The notes: generated by a model not told the origin, from the letters alone. Positions 32,835 to 41,888 are shown, counted from the stretch's first letter. The stretch is DNA of 64,000 nucleotides from Hymenobacter sp. 15J16-1T3B (GCF_020711235.1 NZ_JAJFAV010000012.1:141999-205998), one strand, 5' to 3'. Numbers and translations are program-made.

Positions 32835-33574
32835 ACCCGGACTTGCTCGTTCTGGTCGTTGATGTGCCGCAGCCAGGGGTGTTCGGCCAGCAGCTCGGCC
32901 ACGTCGGTTAGGCCGAAATCCGCGGGCAACCGGGTGTAGAGCAAATGCTGCAATGCGTAGTCACTGGGGTAGTCGAGGGTAAGGCGGCAGGCGGCCAGCG
33001 CGGGCGGCACCGCCAGCGGCAGCGTGTGCAGCCGAAACCGCTCGGGGTGGCGGCGCAGGTAGGGCGTCACGTGCTCCCGCTCGTCGGGCTGGCGGGCCTG
33101 GGCGTGGGCCGCGGCCAGCGCCGTCCGGCCCATAACCTCCAGATTCGTCCCCACCGGCAGCCCCGTGGTCAGGGTGTAGTCGGCGCCCGCGGCAAGATGG
33201 GCTTGCACGGCCGCGTCGATGTAATGCGGGTCGATGGCCGGGTTGTCGGCCGTGAGGCGCACCACCACGTCGAGCTGGTGGGCGGCGGCGGCTTCGGCGA
33301 AGCGGCGCAGCACGTCCTGCTCGTCGCCGCGAAACACTGGCCCGCCCAGCGCCTGCGCCGCGGCTGCCAGGGCGTCGTCGACGGGTTGGTCGGTGGTGGC
33401 TACGACAACGGTATGCAGGCTGGCGGCGCGGCTGGCGCGGGCCAGCACGCGGGCCAGGACGGAGGTGCTGTCGTGCAGGGGCAACGGCAAGAGCACCTTG
33501 CCCGGCAAGCGCGTCGAGCCCAGGCGGGCCTGCACCAGCGCGCCCACCCGCAGGGGCGTTACCGAATGGTCCAT
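32831..33574 (-). CDS. SpsF-type cytidylyltransferase, probable CMP-nonulosonate synthetase
   Basis: A 247-residue nucleotidyltransferase from ATG 33574 (MDHSVTPLRVGALVQARLGS). The nucleotide-binding signature continues TRLPGKVLLPL, followed by VVVATTDQPVDDAL, GPVFRGDEQDVLRRFAEA and VVRLTADNPAIDPHYID. This is the SpsF/KdsB-related group rather than the NeuA/PseF group (which begins IIPARGGSKRIP). In this operon it takes the place where PseF is expected, so it probably activates the sugar with CTP. It overlaps the SDR gene by 16 bases and pseG by 4. Confidence 0.85.
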   Translation of the reverse strand: MDHSVTPLRVGALVQARLGSTRLPGKVLLPLPLHDSTSVLARVLARASRAASLHTVVVATTDQPVDDALAAAAQALGGPVFRGDEQDVLRRFAEAAAAHQLDVVVRLTADNPAIDPHYIDAAVQAHLAAGADYTLTTGLPVGTNLEVMGRTALAAAHAQARQPDEREHVTPYLRRHPERFRLHTLPLAVPPALAACRLTLDYPSDYALQHLLYTRLPADFGLTDVAELLAEHPWLRHINDQNEQVRV

Positions 33575-34362
33575 CCGCCGTCGACTATTAAGTTGTGGCC
33601 CGTTACAAAATCGGCGGCGCGGCTGCTCAAGTACACGAAGGCCCCTGCTAAGTCCTCGGGCCGACCGATGCGCCCGAGCGGAATCCGCCGCTCCAGTTCC
33701 CGAATAAACTCCGGGTGTTGCTGCACCGGCGCGCTCGGGAAAGCGCCGGGCGTCACGCAATTCACCTGGATGTGGTCGGCCGCCAGGTAGGAGGCGAAGT
33801 ACTTGGTGAGCTGAATCACGCCGGCCTTGGCCGCGCCGTAGTGGGGCGGGTTGGTAAACTGCGGCGTGGCTTCGTAGGCCGTAAAATCGGGGGCCACCAC
33901 GCCGTACATGGACGCTACGTTGATGATTTTGCCGCCGCCCCGCTCGCGTAGGTAAGGCAGGATTTCACGGATGCAGCGGTAGGTGCTGCCCAGAGCGCCG
34001 TCGAGCGTGAAGGCAAACTCCTCGTCGGTTAGCGCCTCGGGCTGGTTGCCCTTGCCGTAGGTGGCGTTGTTGATGAGCACGCTCGGCAAGCCAAACTGCT
34101 CCCGCGCGGTGCGAAACGCCGCCTGCACGGACGCCGTGTCGGCCACATCCCCCTCTATTAAATGAATGCCCTCGGCCGCGGCATCAGCGCCAAATACGTC
34201 GGCAAACGTTTCGGGGCGGCGGCCGATGACCACCACCGTGGCGCCGTGGGCGGCCAGGCCCGCGGCCACGGCGCGCCCTAAGTGGCCGTAGCCGCCGGTG
34301 AGCAACACCACGTGGTCCTGTAACGAGAAAAGGGTAGTATAAGCAGCTGGCGAAGCAGGCAT
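33559..34362 (-). CDS. SDR family oxidoreductase in the nonulosonate operon
   Basis: A 267-residue short-chain dehydrogenase. Cofactor site TGGYGHLGRAVAAGL; NNATYGKGN for the NNAG region; catalytic Ser in IINVASMYG; YGAAKAG for YxxxK; PG motif VTPGAFPS; C-terminal NLIVDGGWTIR. VIGRRPE after the second strand suggests NADP. It is the first gene of the pseF-like to flippase run. Family members act on sugars and polyols, so a tailoring step on the nonulosonate or its precursor is plausible but unproven. Confidence 0.88.
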   Translation of the reverse strand: MPASPAAYTTLFSLQDHVVLLTGGYGHLGRAVAAGLAAHGATVVVIGRRPETFADVFGADAAAEGIHLIEGDVADTASVQAAFRTAREQFGLPSVLINNATYGKGNQPEALTDEEFAFTLDGALGSTYRCIREILPYLRERGGGKIINVASMYGVVAPDFTAYEATPQFTNPPHYGAAKAGVIQLTKYFASYLAADHIQVNCVTPGAFPSAPVQQHPEFIRELERRIPLGRIGRPEDLAGAFVYLSSRAADFVTGHNLIVDGGWTIR

Positions 34363-34499
34363 GGTGTACTCGGAAAACGAAAGCTGCGAACTTAGTCAGG
34401 TTTGGGGATTTGCGCCGACGGCAAGCAAGGCGGCCGGACGTTTTGTCCACGGTGGGCTAGCTACCGAATAACGCTAAGTAGCACTAAATACCCGTTGCT

Positions 34500-34563
34500 G
34501 GCATAGACTCTCAAAGCCTGAATAGGCTCAGGTGCCAGCGCAAAAAATGTTCGGGTCTATGCC
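34500..34563. other. Structured intergenic element between divergent genes
   Basis: GGCATAGACTC (34500-34510) pairs with GGGTCTATGCC (34553-34563) with one G-U pair, enclosing a small inner hairpin AGCCT-GAAT-AGGCT. It lies 80 bases upstream of the T9SS gene within a 282-bp divergent intergenic region that shows no other recognisable signal. It could be a structured leader or an operator. Confidence 0.4.
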
Positions 34564-34644
34564 GTTATTGTGCTATTTTAGGCACTTATCTTCGTTAAGA
34601 AAACGGGTCATTCTCATCGATTATACTTTCTTTTCTGCGTGCTT

Positions 34645-37629
34645 ATGAAGCATTTTTTTACGCTGCTATTGGGCTTGAGCGTCAGTGCAGTCTACGGCCA
34701 AAGCCGGGAGCAAAATTGGTACTTTGGCGGCAACGCCGGCCTGCGGTTTAATGCGGCCCCCGCGGCCCCGACGGTGCTGTCGGATGGGCAGCTGTTCAGC
34801 TACGAAGCCAGCGCCACCATGTCGGACGCCGGTGGCAACCTGCTGATGTACACCAACGCAGTAACCGTGTGGGACCGGACCCACACGCCCATGCCCGGCG
34901 GCCCGCTCGTCGGCGGCTACCAATCGGCTTCGCAAGGGGCCCTTATTCTGCCGGCCCCGGGTAGTACCAGCCAATACTACCTTTTCGTGGTGGATGCGGC
35001 CGAGAATGGATTTGCGGCCGGATTGCACTACTCCGTCGTCGACATGACGCTGCGTAACGGCTTGGGCGACCTGACGGCTACCAAAAACGTGGCCGTGCCC
35101 ACGCCCAGCCCCCAACTCACGGAAAAGCTCACGGCCGTGCGCCACGCCAACGGCCGCGACTATTGGGTACTGGTTCATGGCTGGCAGAACAACAGCTTCC
35201 ACGCCTACTTGCTGAGCCCGGCGGGGCTTTCGGCTACGCCGGTAACCACCACCATCGGCATCACGCACACCGGCGGCGTTGCAAACGGGGTCGGTTACAT
35301 GAAGGCCTCGCCTAACGGGCAATTGCTAGGTGTAGCCATCCGCGACGCCGCGTTTGAGCTCTTCGACTTCAACAACAGCACCGGGCAGCTGTCCAACCTG
35401 CGCCGCCTCTACACCGCGTTTGGTGACCGGATCTACGGGGTGGCTTTCTCGCCCGACAACACCAAACTCTACACCACGGATCTGGTAAACGGGGTCTACC
35501 AATTCGACCTTTCGGCCAGCACGATTTCGCGGCAATTTCTGGGGAGCACGCCGGGCCAGAGCGGGGCAGTGGCGTTGGCACCAGATGGGCGAATTTACGT
35601 AGCGGCCTACAACACGTCCCGGCTCTCGGCTATAACCAACCCCAACGGCGCCGGTGGTGCCAGTGGCTTTGTTAGCCAGTATGTTACGCTGAGTGGGACT
35701 TCCCAAATCGGCCTGCCCAACTTTCCCAACGCCTTCGCCGTGGTGGTAAATGAATGGACGGGGGCGGTGAGCACCACCTACACCGATGCGGCCAACTGGA
35801 GCGCGGGCTACGTACCCGGCGCCAGCGACGACGTGACCATTCCGGCCACGGCCGTGCGCATGCCCGTGCTCGGCGCGGCGGCGGCGGCGGCCAGCTTCAC
35901 CGTGGCCAGTGGCGCCTCCATGACGGTGGCCCCGGGCGGCGACTTGACCCTGACCCGCACGCTGACCAACAACGGCACCTTTAGCGGCGACGGCAGCCTG
36001 CGCATGGGCGCCAGCGGCTCGACGCAGCTGCTGGGCAGCGGCCCGGTGCGCATCGGCAGCCTGACGGTGGGCGGCAGCCCGATTACCATCCCGCAGAACG
36101 TGGACGTGCAAACGCCATTGTCCATCACCCGGGTGCTCACGCTGGGCGGCAACCTCACCATGAGCGGCAGCGGCGCGCTGACGCTGGTGTCGGACGCCAG
36201 CGGCACGGCCATGGTGGTCAACCAGAGTGGCGTGGTCAGCGGCGCGGCTACCGTGCAGCGCTACCTCGACCCGAGCCTGAACCCGGGCCTGGGCTACCGC
36301 CACCTTGCCGCTCCCGTGACCAACACCACGCTGAGCGACTTAGCTACGTCAGGGTTTGTGCCCGCTTTCAACTTGGCTTACAACACCAGCGCGCAGCCCG
36401 GCACGGTTACGCCCTTTCCCACCGTGTATGGCTACGACCAGGGCCGCCTGACAACCAGCCCGGCCACCGGCACCTCTGCTTTCGACAAAGGGTGGTATTC
36501 ACCCGGTAGCAGCACCGACGCGATGGTGGCGGGACAAGGCTACACGGTAAATATGGCGGCTGGTCAAACCGTGGATTTTGTGGGGACGCTCGGCAACGGT
36601 AGTCTGACGGTTGGCGCGTTGGGCCGCGGGCCGCAAGCCGATGCGGGCTGGCAGCTGCTGGGCAACCCGTACCCGGCGCCCATCGACTTTACCCTGCTCA
36701 GCCGGTCGGGCCTCGACAACGCGGTGTACGTGTACAAGTCGAGTGGGCAGTACAGCGGCGCTTACGCCAGCTACGTCAACGGCGTGGCCACCAACGGCGG
36801 CAGCAACGTCTTGCCGCTGGGCCAGGCCTTCTTCGTGCGCACCGCGGCGGGGGCTACCGGCAGCATGTCCTTTACCAATGCCGCGCGCCTCACTTCCTAC
36901 CAAAACCCGGCGCTGCAGCGCGGGCGGGAAAGCCGGCCGCTGCTGACTCTTACCCTAACCAATGCGGCCGGGCAACGGGATCAAGCCGTGGTGTATGCCC
37001 AAGCGGGGGCCACGGCGGGGTTCGATGCCGGCTTCGATGCTTACAAAATTGCCGCGGGCGGATTGCCTGCCTTGAGTGTGCCAGTAGGAGGGGAAGAGCT
37101 GGCCATCAGCGGGCTGCCGGCCCTGGGCGCCACAACCCAGGTGCTGCCCCTGACGGTAGTGGTGCCGACTTCCGGTACTTACGCGCTTACGGCCAGCGAG
37201 CTGCTGAACCTGCCGGCTGGGTGCCGCGTGAGCTTGTTGGACGGCCAAACCGGCATCAGCACGCTGCTCACGGGGCAAAACGCGTATTCGTTTAGTGCCG
37301 CCGCAGGCGCGCTCATCGGCCGTTTCTCGCTGCTCATCGAGCCGGCCCGGCCGACGGCTACGGCCAGCGCCCTGGCCCAGCAAGTGAGCGTGTACCCCAA
37401 CCCGGCCCACGGGCAGCTGTGGCTGGCCTTGCCGGCCCGCTACACCCAGCAGACGGTGCGCGTGACGGTGCTCAACGCCCTGGGCCAGGCCGTGCTGACG
37501 CAGACCTTGCCCGCCGGCCGCCCCGCCGCCACGGCCCTGACGCTGCCGACTAACCTCGCCCAAGGCGTGTACTCGGTGCGCTTGCAGCTGCCCGACGCGG
37601 TAGTCGACAAGCGCGTGGTCCTCGAATAG
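34645..37629 (+). CDS. T9SS type A cargo protein with N-terminal beta-propeller-like domain
   Basis: A 994-residue secreted protein from ATG 34645 with a signal peptide (FFTLLLGLSVSAVYGQ). Residues 25-370 look like a beta-propeller (NWYFGGNAGLRFNAA, VRHANGRDYWVLVHG, VAFSPDNTKLYTTD, VALAPDGRIYVAAY). The middle has parallel-beta stretches (NVDVQTPLSITRVLTLGG, LTMSGSGALTLV) and a segment AGWQLLGNPYPAPIDF found in T9SS proteins. The C-terminus is a type A sorting domain: VSVYPNPAHGQLWLAL, VTVLNALGQAVLTQTL, LAQGVYSVRLQ. It is on the strand opposite to the pse genes that flank it. The N-terminal domain recurs in the 39882 protein. Confidence 0.88.
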   Translation: MKHFFTLLLGLSVSAVYGQSREQNWYFGGNAGLRFNAAPAAPTVLSDGQLFSYEASATMSDAGGNLLMYTNAVTVWDRTHTPMPGGPLVGGYQSASQGALILPAPGSTSQYYLFVVDAAENGFAAGLHYSVVDMTLRNGLGDLTATKNVAVPTPSPQLTEKLTAVRHANGRDYWVLVHGWQNNSFHAYLLSPAGLSATPVTTTIGITHTGGVANGVGYMKASPNGQLLGVAIRDAAFELFDFNNSTGQLSNLRRLYTAFGDRIYGVAFSPDNTKLYTTDLVNGVYQFDLSASTISRQFLGSTPGQSGAVALAPDGRIYVAAYNTSRLSAITNPNGAGGASGFVSQYVTLSGTSQIGLPNFPNAFAVVVNEWTGAVSTTYTDAANWSAGYVPGASDDVTIPATAVRMPVLGAAAAAASFTVASGASMTVAPGGDLTLTRTLTNNGTFSGDGSLRMGASGSTQLLGSGPVRIGSLTVGGSPITIPQNVDVQTPLSITRVLTLGGNLTMSGSGALTLVSDASGTAMVVNQSGVVSGAATVQRYLDPSLNPGLGYRHLAAPVTNTTLSDLATSGFVPAFNLAYNTSAQPGTVTPFPTVYGYDQGRLTTSPATGTSAFDKGWYSPGSSTDAMVAGQGYTVNMAAGQTVDFVGTLGNGSLTVGALGRGPQADAGWQLLGNPYPAPIDFTLLSRSGLDNAVYVYKSSGQYSGAYASYVNGVATNGGSNVLPLGQAFFVRTAAGATGSMSFTNAARLTSYQNPALQRGRESRPLLTLTLTNAAGQRDQAVVYAQAGATAGFDAGFDAYKIAAGGLPALSVPVGGEELAISGLPALGATTQVLPLTVVVPTSGTYALTASELLNLPAGCRVSLLDGQTGISTLLTGQNAYSFSAAAGALIGRFSLLIEPARPTATASALAQQVSVYPNPAHGQLWLALPARYTQQTVRVTVLNALGQAVLTQTLPAGRPAATALTLPTNLAQGVYSVRLQLPDAVVDKRVVLE

Positions 37630-37640
37630 CCGAGAACTGC

Positions 37641-37696
37641 CCTACAACGCCCACGGCCGGCCCTTCCACGGAAGGGCCGGCCGTGGGCGTTGTAGG
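37641..37696. terminator. Perfect 27-bp inverted repeat between convergent genes
   Basis: Arms 37641-37667 and 37670-37696 are exact inverses with only AC between them. It starts 12 bases after the T9SS gene stop and ends 19 bases before the stop of the minus-strand aldo/keto reductase gene. There is no T run; the extreme stem suggests a bidirectional terminator. Confidence 0.75.
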
Positions 37697-37715
37697 ACCT
37701 GCCCGCTGGGGCGTC

Positions 37716-38606
37716 TCAGCTGAGTTTGGGCCAGCGGTAGGGCAGCAGCAGCTCTTCCGCCGTTTCGCGCAGCTCGGCCAGAGCCGGGCGCAGTGCCTCA
37801 AATCCTGCCAGGTAGTCCTCCGCCGCCACATTGGCCCGCAGGTTGTCGGCCGAGTCCACCCCGATGACGACCCGGGCCACGCCGGGCGCCGTGGCCGCGA
37901 AGAGCAGCAGCGCAGCTTCCAGCGGGATGCCGGCGGCCGCACTTACCTCGCGCATGCGGGTGAGCTTCGGACGCAGGGCCTCGAAATACGCGGGCAGCGC
38001 GTCGAGGGGGCGCAGCAGCAGGCCCTGCAGAAACGCCGAGCGCACGTGCACCTCCACGCCGCGCGCCGCCAGCACCGGCAGCAGCGGGGCGAAGCGCTGG
38101 TCGAGCACGTTGAAGGGCACTTGCACCATGTCGAAGTCCCAGCCGCGGCGGTCGAGCAGCCACTGGGCCTGCCAGGGGTGGTAAAGCGAAATGCCGATGC
38201 GCGTGGTCAGGCCGGCGGCGCGGCTGTCTTGCAAGGCCTGCCAGGCCGCGGGCTGTTGCTGCAGCGCCTGAAAATCGTGGAACAACACGCCGTATACCCG
38301 CGGCTGCTGCAGCCGGTCCAGGCTGGCTTGCACGGCGGCCCGCACCACGGCCGGCGCGGCGGCGGCCACTTTGGTCACGACGCCGAAGGAGCCCGGGTGC
38401 GGGCCCAGCCACTGGCCCAAGCGCGCCTCACTGTCGCCGTAGGCCGCGGCCGTGTCGAGCAGGGACAGGCCGGCGGCTTGGGCGGCGGCCAGCACCGCCG
38501 CCACGCTGGCGTCGTCGGGGCGGCCCAGGGTGTTGTTGATGCCGTAGGCCAGGCCAAACTGCGCGGTGCCCAGGGCCAGCTTTTGCCGGAACTCCACCGC
38601 CGTCAT
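37716..38606 (-). CDS. Aldo/keto reductase
   Basis: A 296-residue TIM-barrel protein of the aldo/keto reductase superfamily. LALGTAQFGLAYGINN at the N-terminus, LLDTAAAYGDSEARLGQWL (catalytic Asp and Tyr), VVTKVAAAA (catalytic Lys), VYGVLFHDFQ (His) and GISLYHPWQ give the usual tetrad. The C-terminal VARVVIGVDSADNLRANV binds the NADP phosphate region. This GTAQFG subgroup is often found in nonulosonate and O-antigen loci. Its ATG overlaps the pseC stop by four bases. It may reduce a keto-sugar intermediate. Confidence 0.88.
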   Translation of the reverse strand: MTAVEFRQKLALGTAQFGLAYGINNTLGRPDDASVAAVLAAAQAAGLSLLDTAAAYGDSEARLGQWLGPHPGSFGVVTKVAAAAPAVVRAAVQASLDRLQQPRVYGVLFHDFQALQQQPAAWQALQDSRAAGLTTRIGISLYHPWQAQWLLDRRGWDFDMVQVPFNVLDQRFAPLLPVLAARGVEVHVRSAFLQGLLLRPLDALPAYFEALRPKLTRMREVSAAAGIPLEAALLLFAATAPGVARVVIGVDSADNLRANVAAEDYLAGFEALRPALAELRETAEELLLPYRWPKLS

Positions 38607-39775
38607 CGGGCCAGGAATTCGCGCACGCAGTCGATAACGTACTGCTGCTCCGCGTCGGTGAGACTGGGAAACATGGGCAGGCTCAGGCAGCGGGCGTAGT
38701 AGGCCTCGGCCGCCGGGAAGTCCCCGGCTTGCCAGCCCAGCTGCTGGTAGTAGGGCATGGTGTGCACCGGGATGTAGTGCACTTGAGCAAAAATCTGCTT
38801 GCTGCGCAAAAAATCGTAGAGCCCGCGGCGGTCCGGCACCTGGATGACGTAGAGGTGGTAGGCGTGGCCGGCGGCCCCGGCCAGCGGCGTCACGTCGGCC
38901 AGCTCGGCAAAAGCAGCGTCGTACTGCCGGGCCAGCTGGCGGCGGCGGGCCAGCCCTTCGTCGGCGCGCTCCAGCTGGGTAAGGCCCAGGGCGCAGAGCA
39001 TATCGGGCATGCGGTAGTTGTAGCCCAACTCCTGCATTTCGTAGTACCAGCCGCCCTCGTCGGGGTGCTGCAAACGGCCCGGGTCGCGGGTGATGCCGTG
39101 GGTGCGCAACAGCAGCAGCTGCTCGTACAGGTCGCGGCGGTTGGTCGTAATCATGCCGCCTTCGCCGGTGGCAATGTGCTTGACGGGGTGGAAGGAAAAG
39201 ATGGCCAAATCGGCCAGCTGCCCGTTGCCGCAGCGCTGCTCCTGGCCCTGGCTATCGGTGAAGAAGCCGCCGGGCGCGTGGCAGGCGTCCTCGATTAGCC
39301 AGAGCCCGAACTCGTCGGCCAACCGCCGGGCTTCCTCCAGGTCGACGGGCAGGCCGGCGAAATCCACCGGAATCAGGCCGTGAAAGTACCCTTTGGGGTG
39401 GCTTTCGAGCAGGCGGCGCACGGCCCGCAGGTCGATGAGGGCCGTTTCGGGGTCGATGTCGGCGAAGTACACCTCGCCGCCGCAGTAGCGCACGCAGTTG
39501 GCCGAGGCGGCGAAGGTGATGGGCGTGGTGATGACGCGCTGACCGGGCTGCACGCCCAAAGCGAGGGCGCACAGGTGCAGAGCGGCCGTGCCGTTGCTCA
39601 CCGCCACCGCGTACTCCACCCCGATATACTCGGCAAAGCGCCGCTCAAACTCGGCTACCTGCGGGCCCTGGGTCAGAAAGTCAGAGTGCAGGGTGCTGAT
39701 GACGGCCTGCACGTCGGCGTCGGTGATATGCTGGCGGCCGTAGGGGATGGGTCGAGAGGGCGTGAAAGCGGACAT
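38603..39775 (-). CDS. pseC: UDP-4-amino-4,6-dideoxy-N-acetyl-altrosamine transaminase
   Basis: A 390-residue DegT-family PLP enzyme from ATG 39775. It aminates the 4-keto sugar made by PseB, using glutamate. PIPYGRQHITDADVQAVIS with LTQGPQVAEFERRFAEYIG, SNGTAALHLCALALGV, ITTPITFAASANCVRYCGG and the Schiff-base Lys in FHPVKHIATGEGGM match PseC. A minus-strand -7 box (TACTTTTG, 39791-39784) lies just upstream, so pseC and the reductase gene may have their own promoter. It is separated from pseB by a plus-strand T9SS gene. Confidence 0.94.
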   Translation of the reverse strand: MSAFTPSRPIPYGRQHITDADVQAVISTLHSDFLTQGPQVAEFERRFAEYIGVEYAVAVSNGTAALHLCALALGVQPGQRVITTPITFAASANCVRYCGGEVYFADIDPETALIDLRAVRRLLESHPKGYFHGLIPVDFAGLPVDLEEARRLADEFGLWLIEDACHAPGGFFTDSQGQEQRCGNGQLADLAIFSFHPVKHIATGEGGMITTNRRDLYEQLLLLRTHGITRDPGRLQHPDEGGWYYEMQELGYNYRMPDMLCALGLTQLERADEGLARRRQLARQYDAAFAELADVTPLAGAAGHAYHLYVIQVPDRRGLYDFLRSKQIFAQVHYIPVHTMPYYQQLGWQAGDFPAAEAYYARCLSLPMFPSLTDAEQQYVIDCVREFLAR

Positions 39776-39881
39776 AGTAAGGTCAAAAGTACGCGCCAAC
39801 TGGTTTTGGCGCGGGCGCAGGCGCGGATATATTGGCAAAATCGGATCGGTTACCCACAGTCCACGCCAATTGCTATTCTCT

Positions 39882-41888
39882 ATGACGCGACTTCTGCCTT
39901 GCTTGTGGGTTGTATGGCTGACCCTCGGCAGTTGGGGGCTGGCCCGCCCCGCCCAGGCCCAGCGCGCGTATTTCAACTGGTACTTCGGCAAAGGAGCGGG
40001 CCTTACGTTCAATAGCAGTCCGCCGGCGGTGTTGCCGCCGGGCCCCACGTTGTATTACCACAGCAGCAGCGTGTCGGACAGCGCCGGCCGGCTGCAGTTC
40101 ATTGCCGAAGGCAACACCATCTACAACCGGCAGATGCAGGTGATGGAGGGCGGGCAACTGGGCGGGCCGAGCATTTTCGGCTACGAGGTCATGGCCGTGC
40201 CGCAGCCGGACCGGCCCGGGCGCTACTACGTGTTTGTGCCCCGGAATTGGTTTATCCCCAGCCCCTCCCTGCAAAACGTGCCCCCCAACCTGACGTATTA
40301 CATCGTGGACATGCGCCGGCAGGGAGGCCTGGGCGAGGTGGTGGGGCGCGACAGCCTGGTGCTGCTGCCCACCGGGCCCATGCCCTGGGGCACCGACGGC
40401 GGCTACGTGAGGACCGATGTTGCCGCCGTGCGGCACGCCAACGGCCGGGACCTGTGGCTGATCGTCAAGAACGACCTGCAGCAATACGTGAGCGTGCTGC
40501 TCGACCGCCGCGGCCTGCACAGCCGGCCGGTGGTGACACCCAACCCCAGCGGCCGCCGGCTGCTGACGTTGACTCCTACAGGCGCGCTGCTCAAGGCCTC
40601 GACCGACGGCCGCACGCTGGCGTTCAGTAGCTTCAGCCTGCTGACCAATGGGCGGGGCGGCCCGACCGGCCAGCGCATGTTTTACATCGAAATTGCCCGG
40701 TTCGACGCGCAATCCGGGCGCATCAGCAGCGCCTACATCATTCCCGATTCCGTGCGCTACCCCGTCAAGCCGGCCTTGTGGCACAACGGCTGCGGCGGCC
40801 TGGAACTCTCGCCCGACGGCAGCCGCCTCTACGTCGACACGCTGCTGAGCCGCCACATCTGGCAGTACGACCTCACGGCCGGGGCGCCAGCGGCCGTGGC
40901 GGCCTCGCACGCCGTGGTAGCCGAGCCACTCAGCGGATTCAAGGGCCTGTCCGGGGCCTTCGGCAACAACTTGCAGCTGGGCCCCGACGGCCGCATCTAC
41001 CACGTCACGGTGTCCTCGCCGTGGGTGTCGCGCTTCGAAACGCCTAATGCGCTGGGCCGCAACGCCGCTTTCCGCGACTCCGTGCGCTTGTTTGCTGCCG
41101 GCACCCTGTCGTGGTCGGGGTTGCCGAAAGCGCCCAACGACCTGGGCCTGCCGCCGGTGGTGGTCGGCGGGGCCGGCACCATCCGGGCCGCCAGCATCTG
41201 CGCCGGCGAAGTGGTGCAGTTCAGCTCCTCACTTAGTCCGTTTGTGACGGCCCTGGCCTACGCCTGGGACTTTGGCGACCCGGCGTCCGGGCCGCTGAAC
41301 ACCGCCTCCGGCCAGGCGCCCGCGCACCGGTACGCGCAGCCCGGCACCTACACCGTGACCTTGCGCCTCGCGGCGGCCGGCGGGCAGCAGTACACCACCA
41401 CGCAACAAGTAAGCGTGGCGCCCCGCCCTGCGGTCAGCCTCGGGGCCGATGTGGCCCTGTGCACCGGCGAAACCCTGGTGCTGCGCCCCGCGCCCCAGCC
41501 CCCGGGCAGCACCTACCGCTGGCAGGACGGCAGCACCGCCCCGCAATTCACGGCCACGGAAGCCGGCCGTTATTCGCTCACCGTCACCAACGCGGCCGGC
41601 TGCGCGGCGTCCGCCGGTATCACCGTTACCGCCGCCGACTGTCCCGACATTCCGAACGTCATTACCCCCAACGGCGACGAGCAGAACGACTTTTTCGTGC
41701 TGAAAGGGCTGAACGCCCCGGCCTGGGGCTGCCGCGTCTTCTCGCGCTGGGGCCGGCTGGTGTTCGAAGCGGCTGCGTACCAGAACGACTGGAACGGCAC
41801 CGGCCAGCCCGCCGGCGTGTACTACTACGAGCTAACCAACCGCCGGACCGGGCAGCGCCGCAGCGGCTGGGTGGAGGTGGTGCGCTGA
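39882..41888 (+). CDS. T9SS type B (gliding-motility C-terminal) cargo protein with PKD domain
   Basis: A 668-residue secreted protein from ATG 39882 with a signal peptide (LWVVWLTLGSWGLARPAQAQ). The N-terminal domain (NWYFGKGAGLTFNSS, AVRHANGRDLWLIVKN, LELSPDGSRLYVDTLL) is homologous to that of the 34645 protein. A PKD domain is seen as YAWDFGDPASG with HRYAQPGTYTVTLRLA. An Ig-like part (YRWQDGSTAPQFTATEAGRY) and the type B sorting domain follow: NVITPNGDEQNDFFVLKGL, VFSRWGRLVFEA, YQNDWNGTGQPAGVYYYEL. Five D(S/T)(A/L/V) tripeptides fit the Bacteroidota O-glycosylation sequon. It lies inside the pse locus on the opposite strand. Confidence 0.9.
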   Translation: MTRLLPCLWVVWLTLGSWGLARPAQAQRAYFNWYFGKGAGLTFNSSPPAVLPPGPTLYYHSSSVSDSAGRLQFIAEGNTIYNRQMQVMEGGQLGGPSIFGYEVMAVPQPDRPGRYYVFVPRNWFIPSPSLQNVPPNLTYYIVDMRRQGGLGEVVGRDSLVLLPTGPMPWGTDGGYVRTDVAAVRHANGRDLWLIVKNDLQQYVSVLLDRRGLHSRPVVTPNPSGRRLLTLTPTGALLKASTDGRTLAFSSFSLLTNGRGGPTGQRMFYIEIARFDAQSGRISSAYIIPDSVRYPVKPALWHNGCGGLELSPDGSRLYVDTLLSRHIWQYDLTAGAPAAVAASHAVVAEPLSGFKGLSGAFGNNLQLGPDGRIYHVTVSSPWVSRFETPNALGRNAAFRDSVRLFAAGTLSWSGLPKAPNDLGLPPVVVGGAGTIRAASICAGEVVQFSSSLSPFVTALAYAWDFGDPASGPLNTASGQAPAHRYAQPGTYTVTLRLAAAGGQQYTTTQQVSVAPRPAVSLGADVALCTGETLVLRPAPQPPGSTYRWQDGSTAPQFTATEAGRYSLTVTNAAGCAASAGITVTAADCPDIPNVITPNGDEQNDFFVLKGLNAPAWGCRVFSRWGRLVFEAAAYQNDWNGTGQPAGVYYYELTNRRTGQRRSGWVEVVR

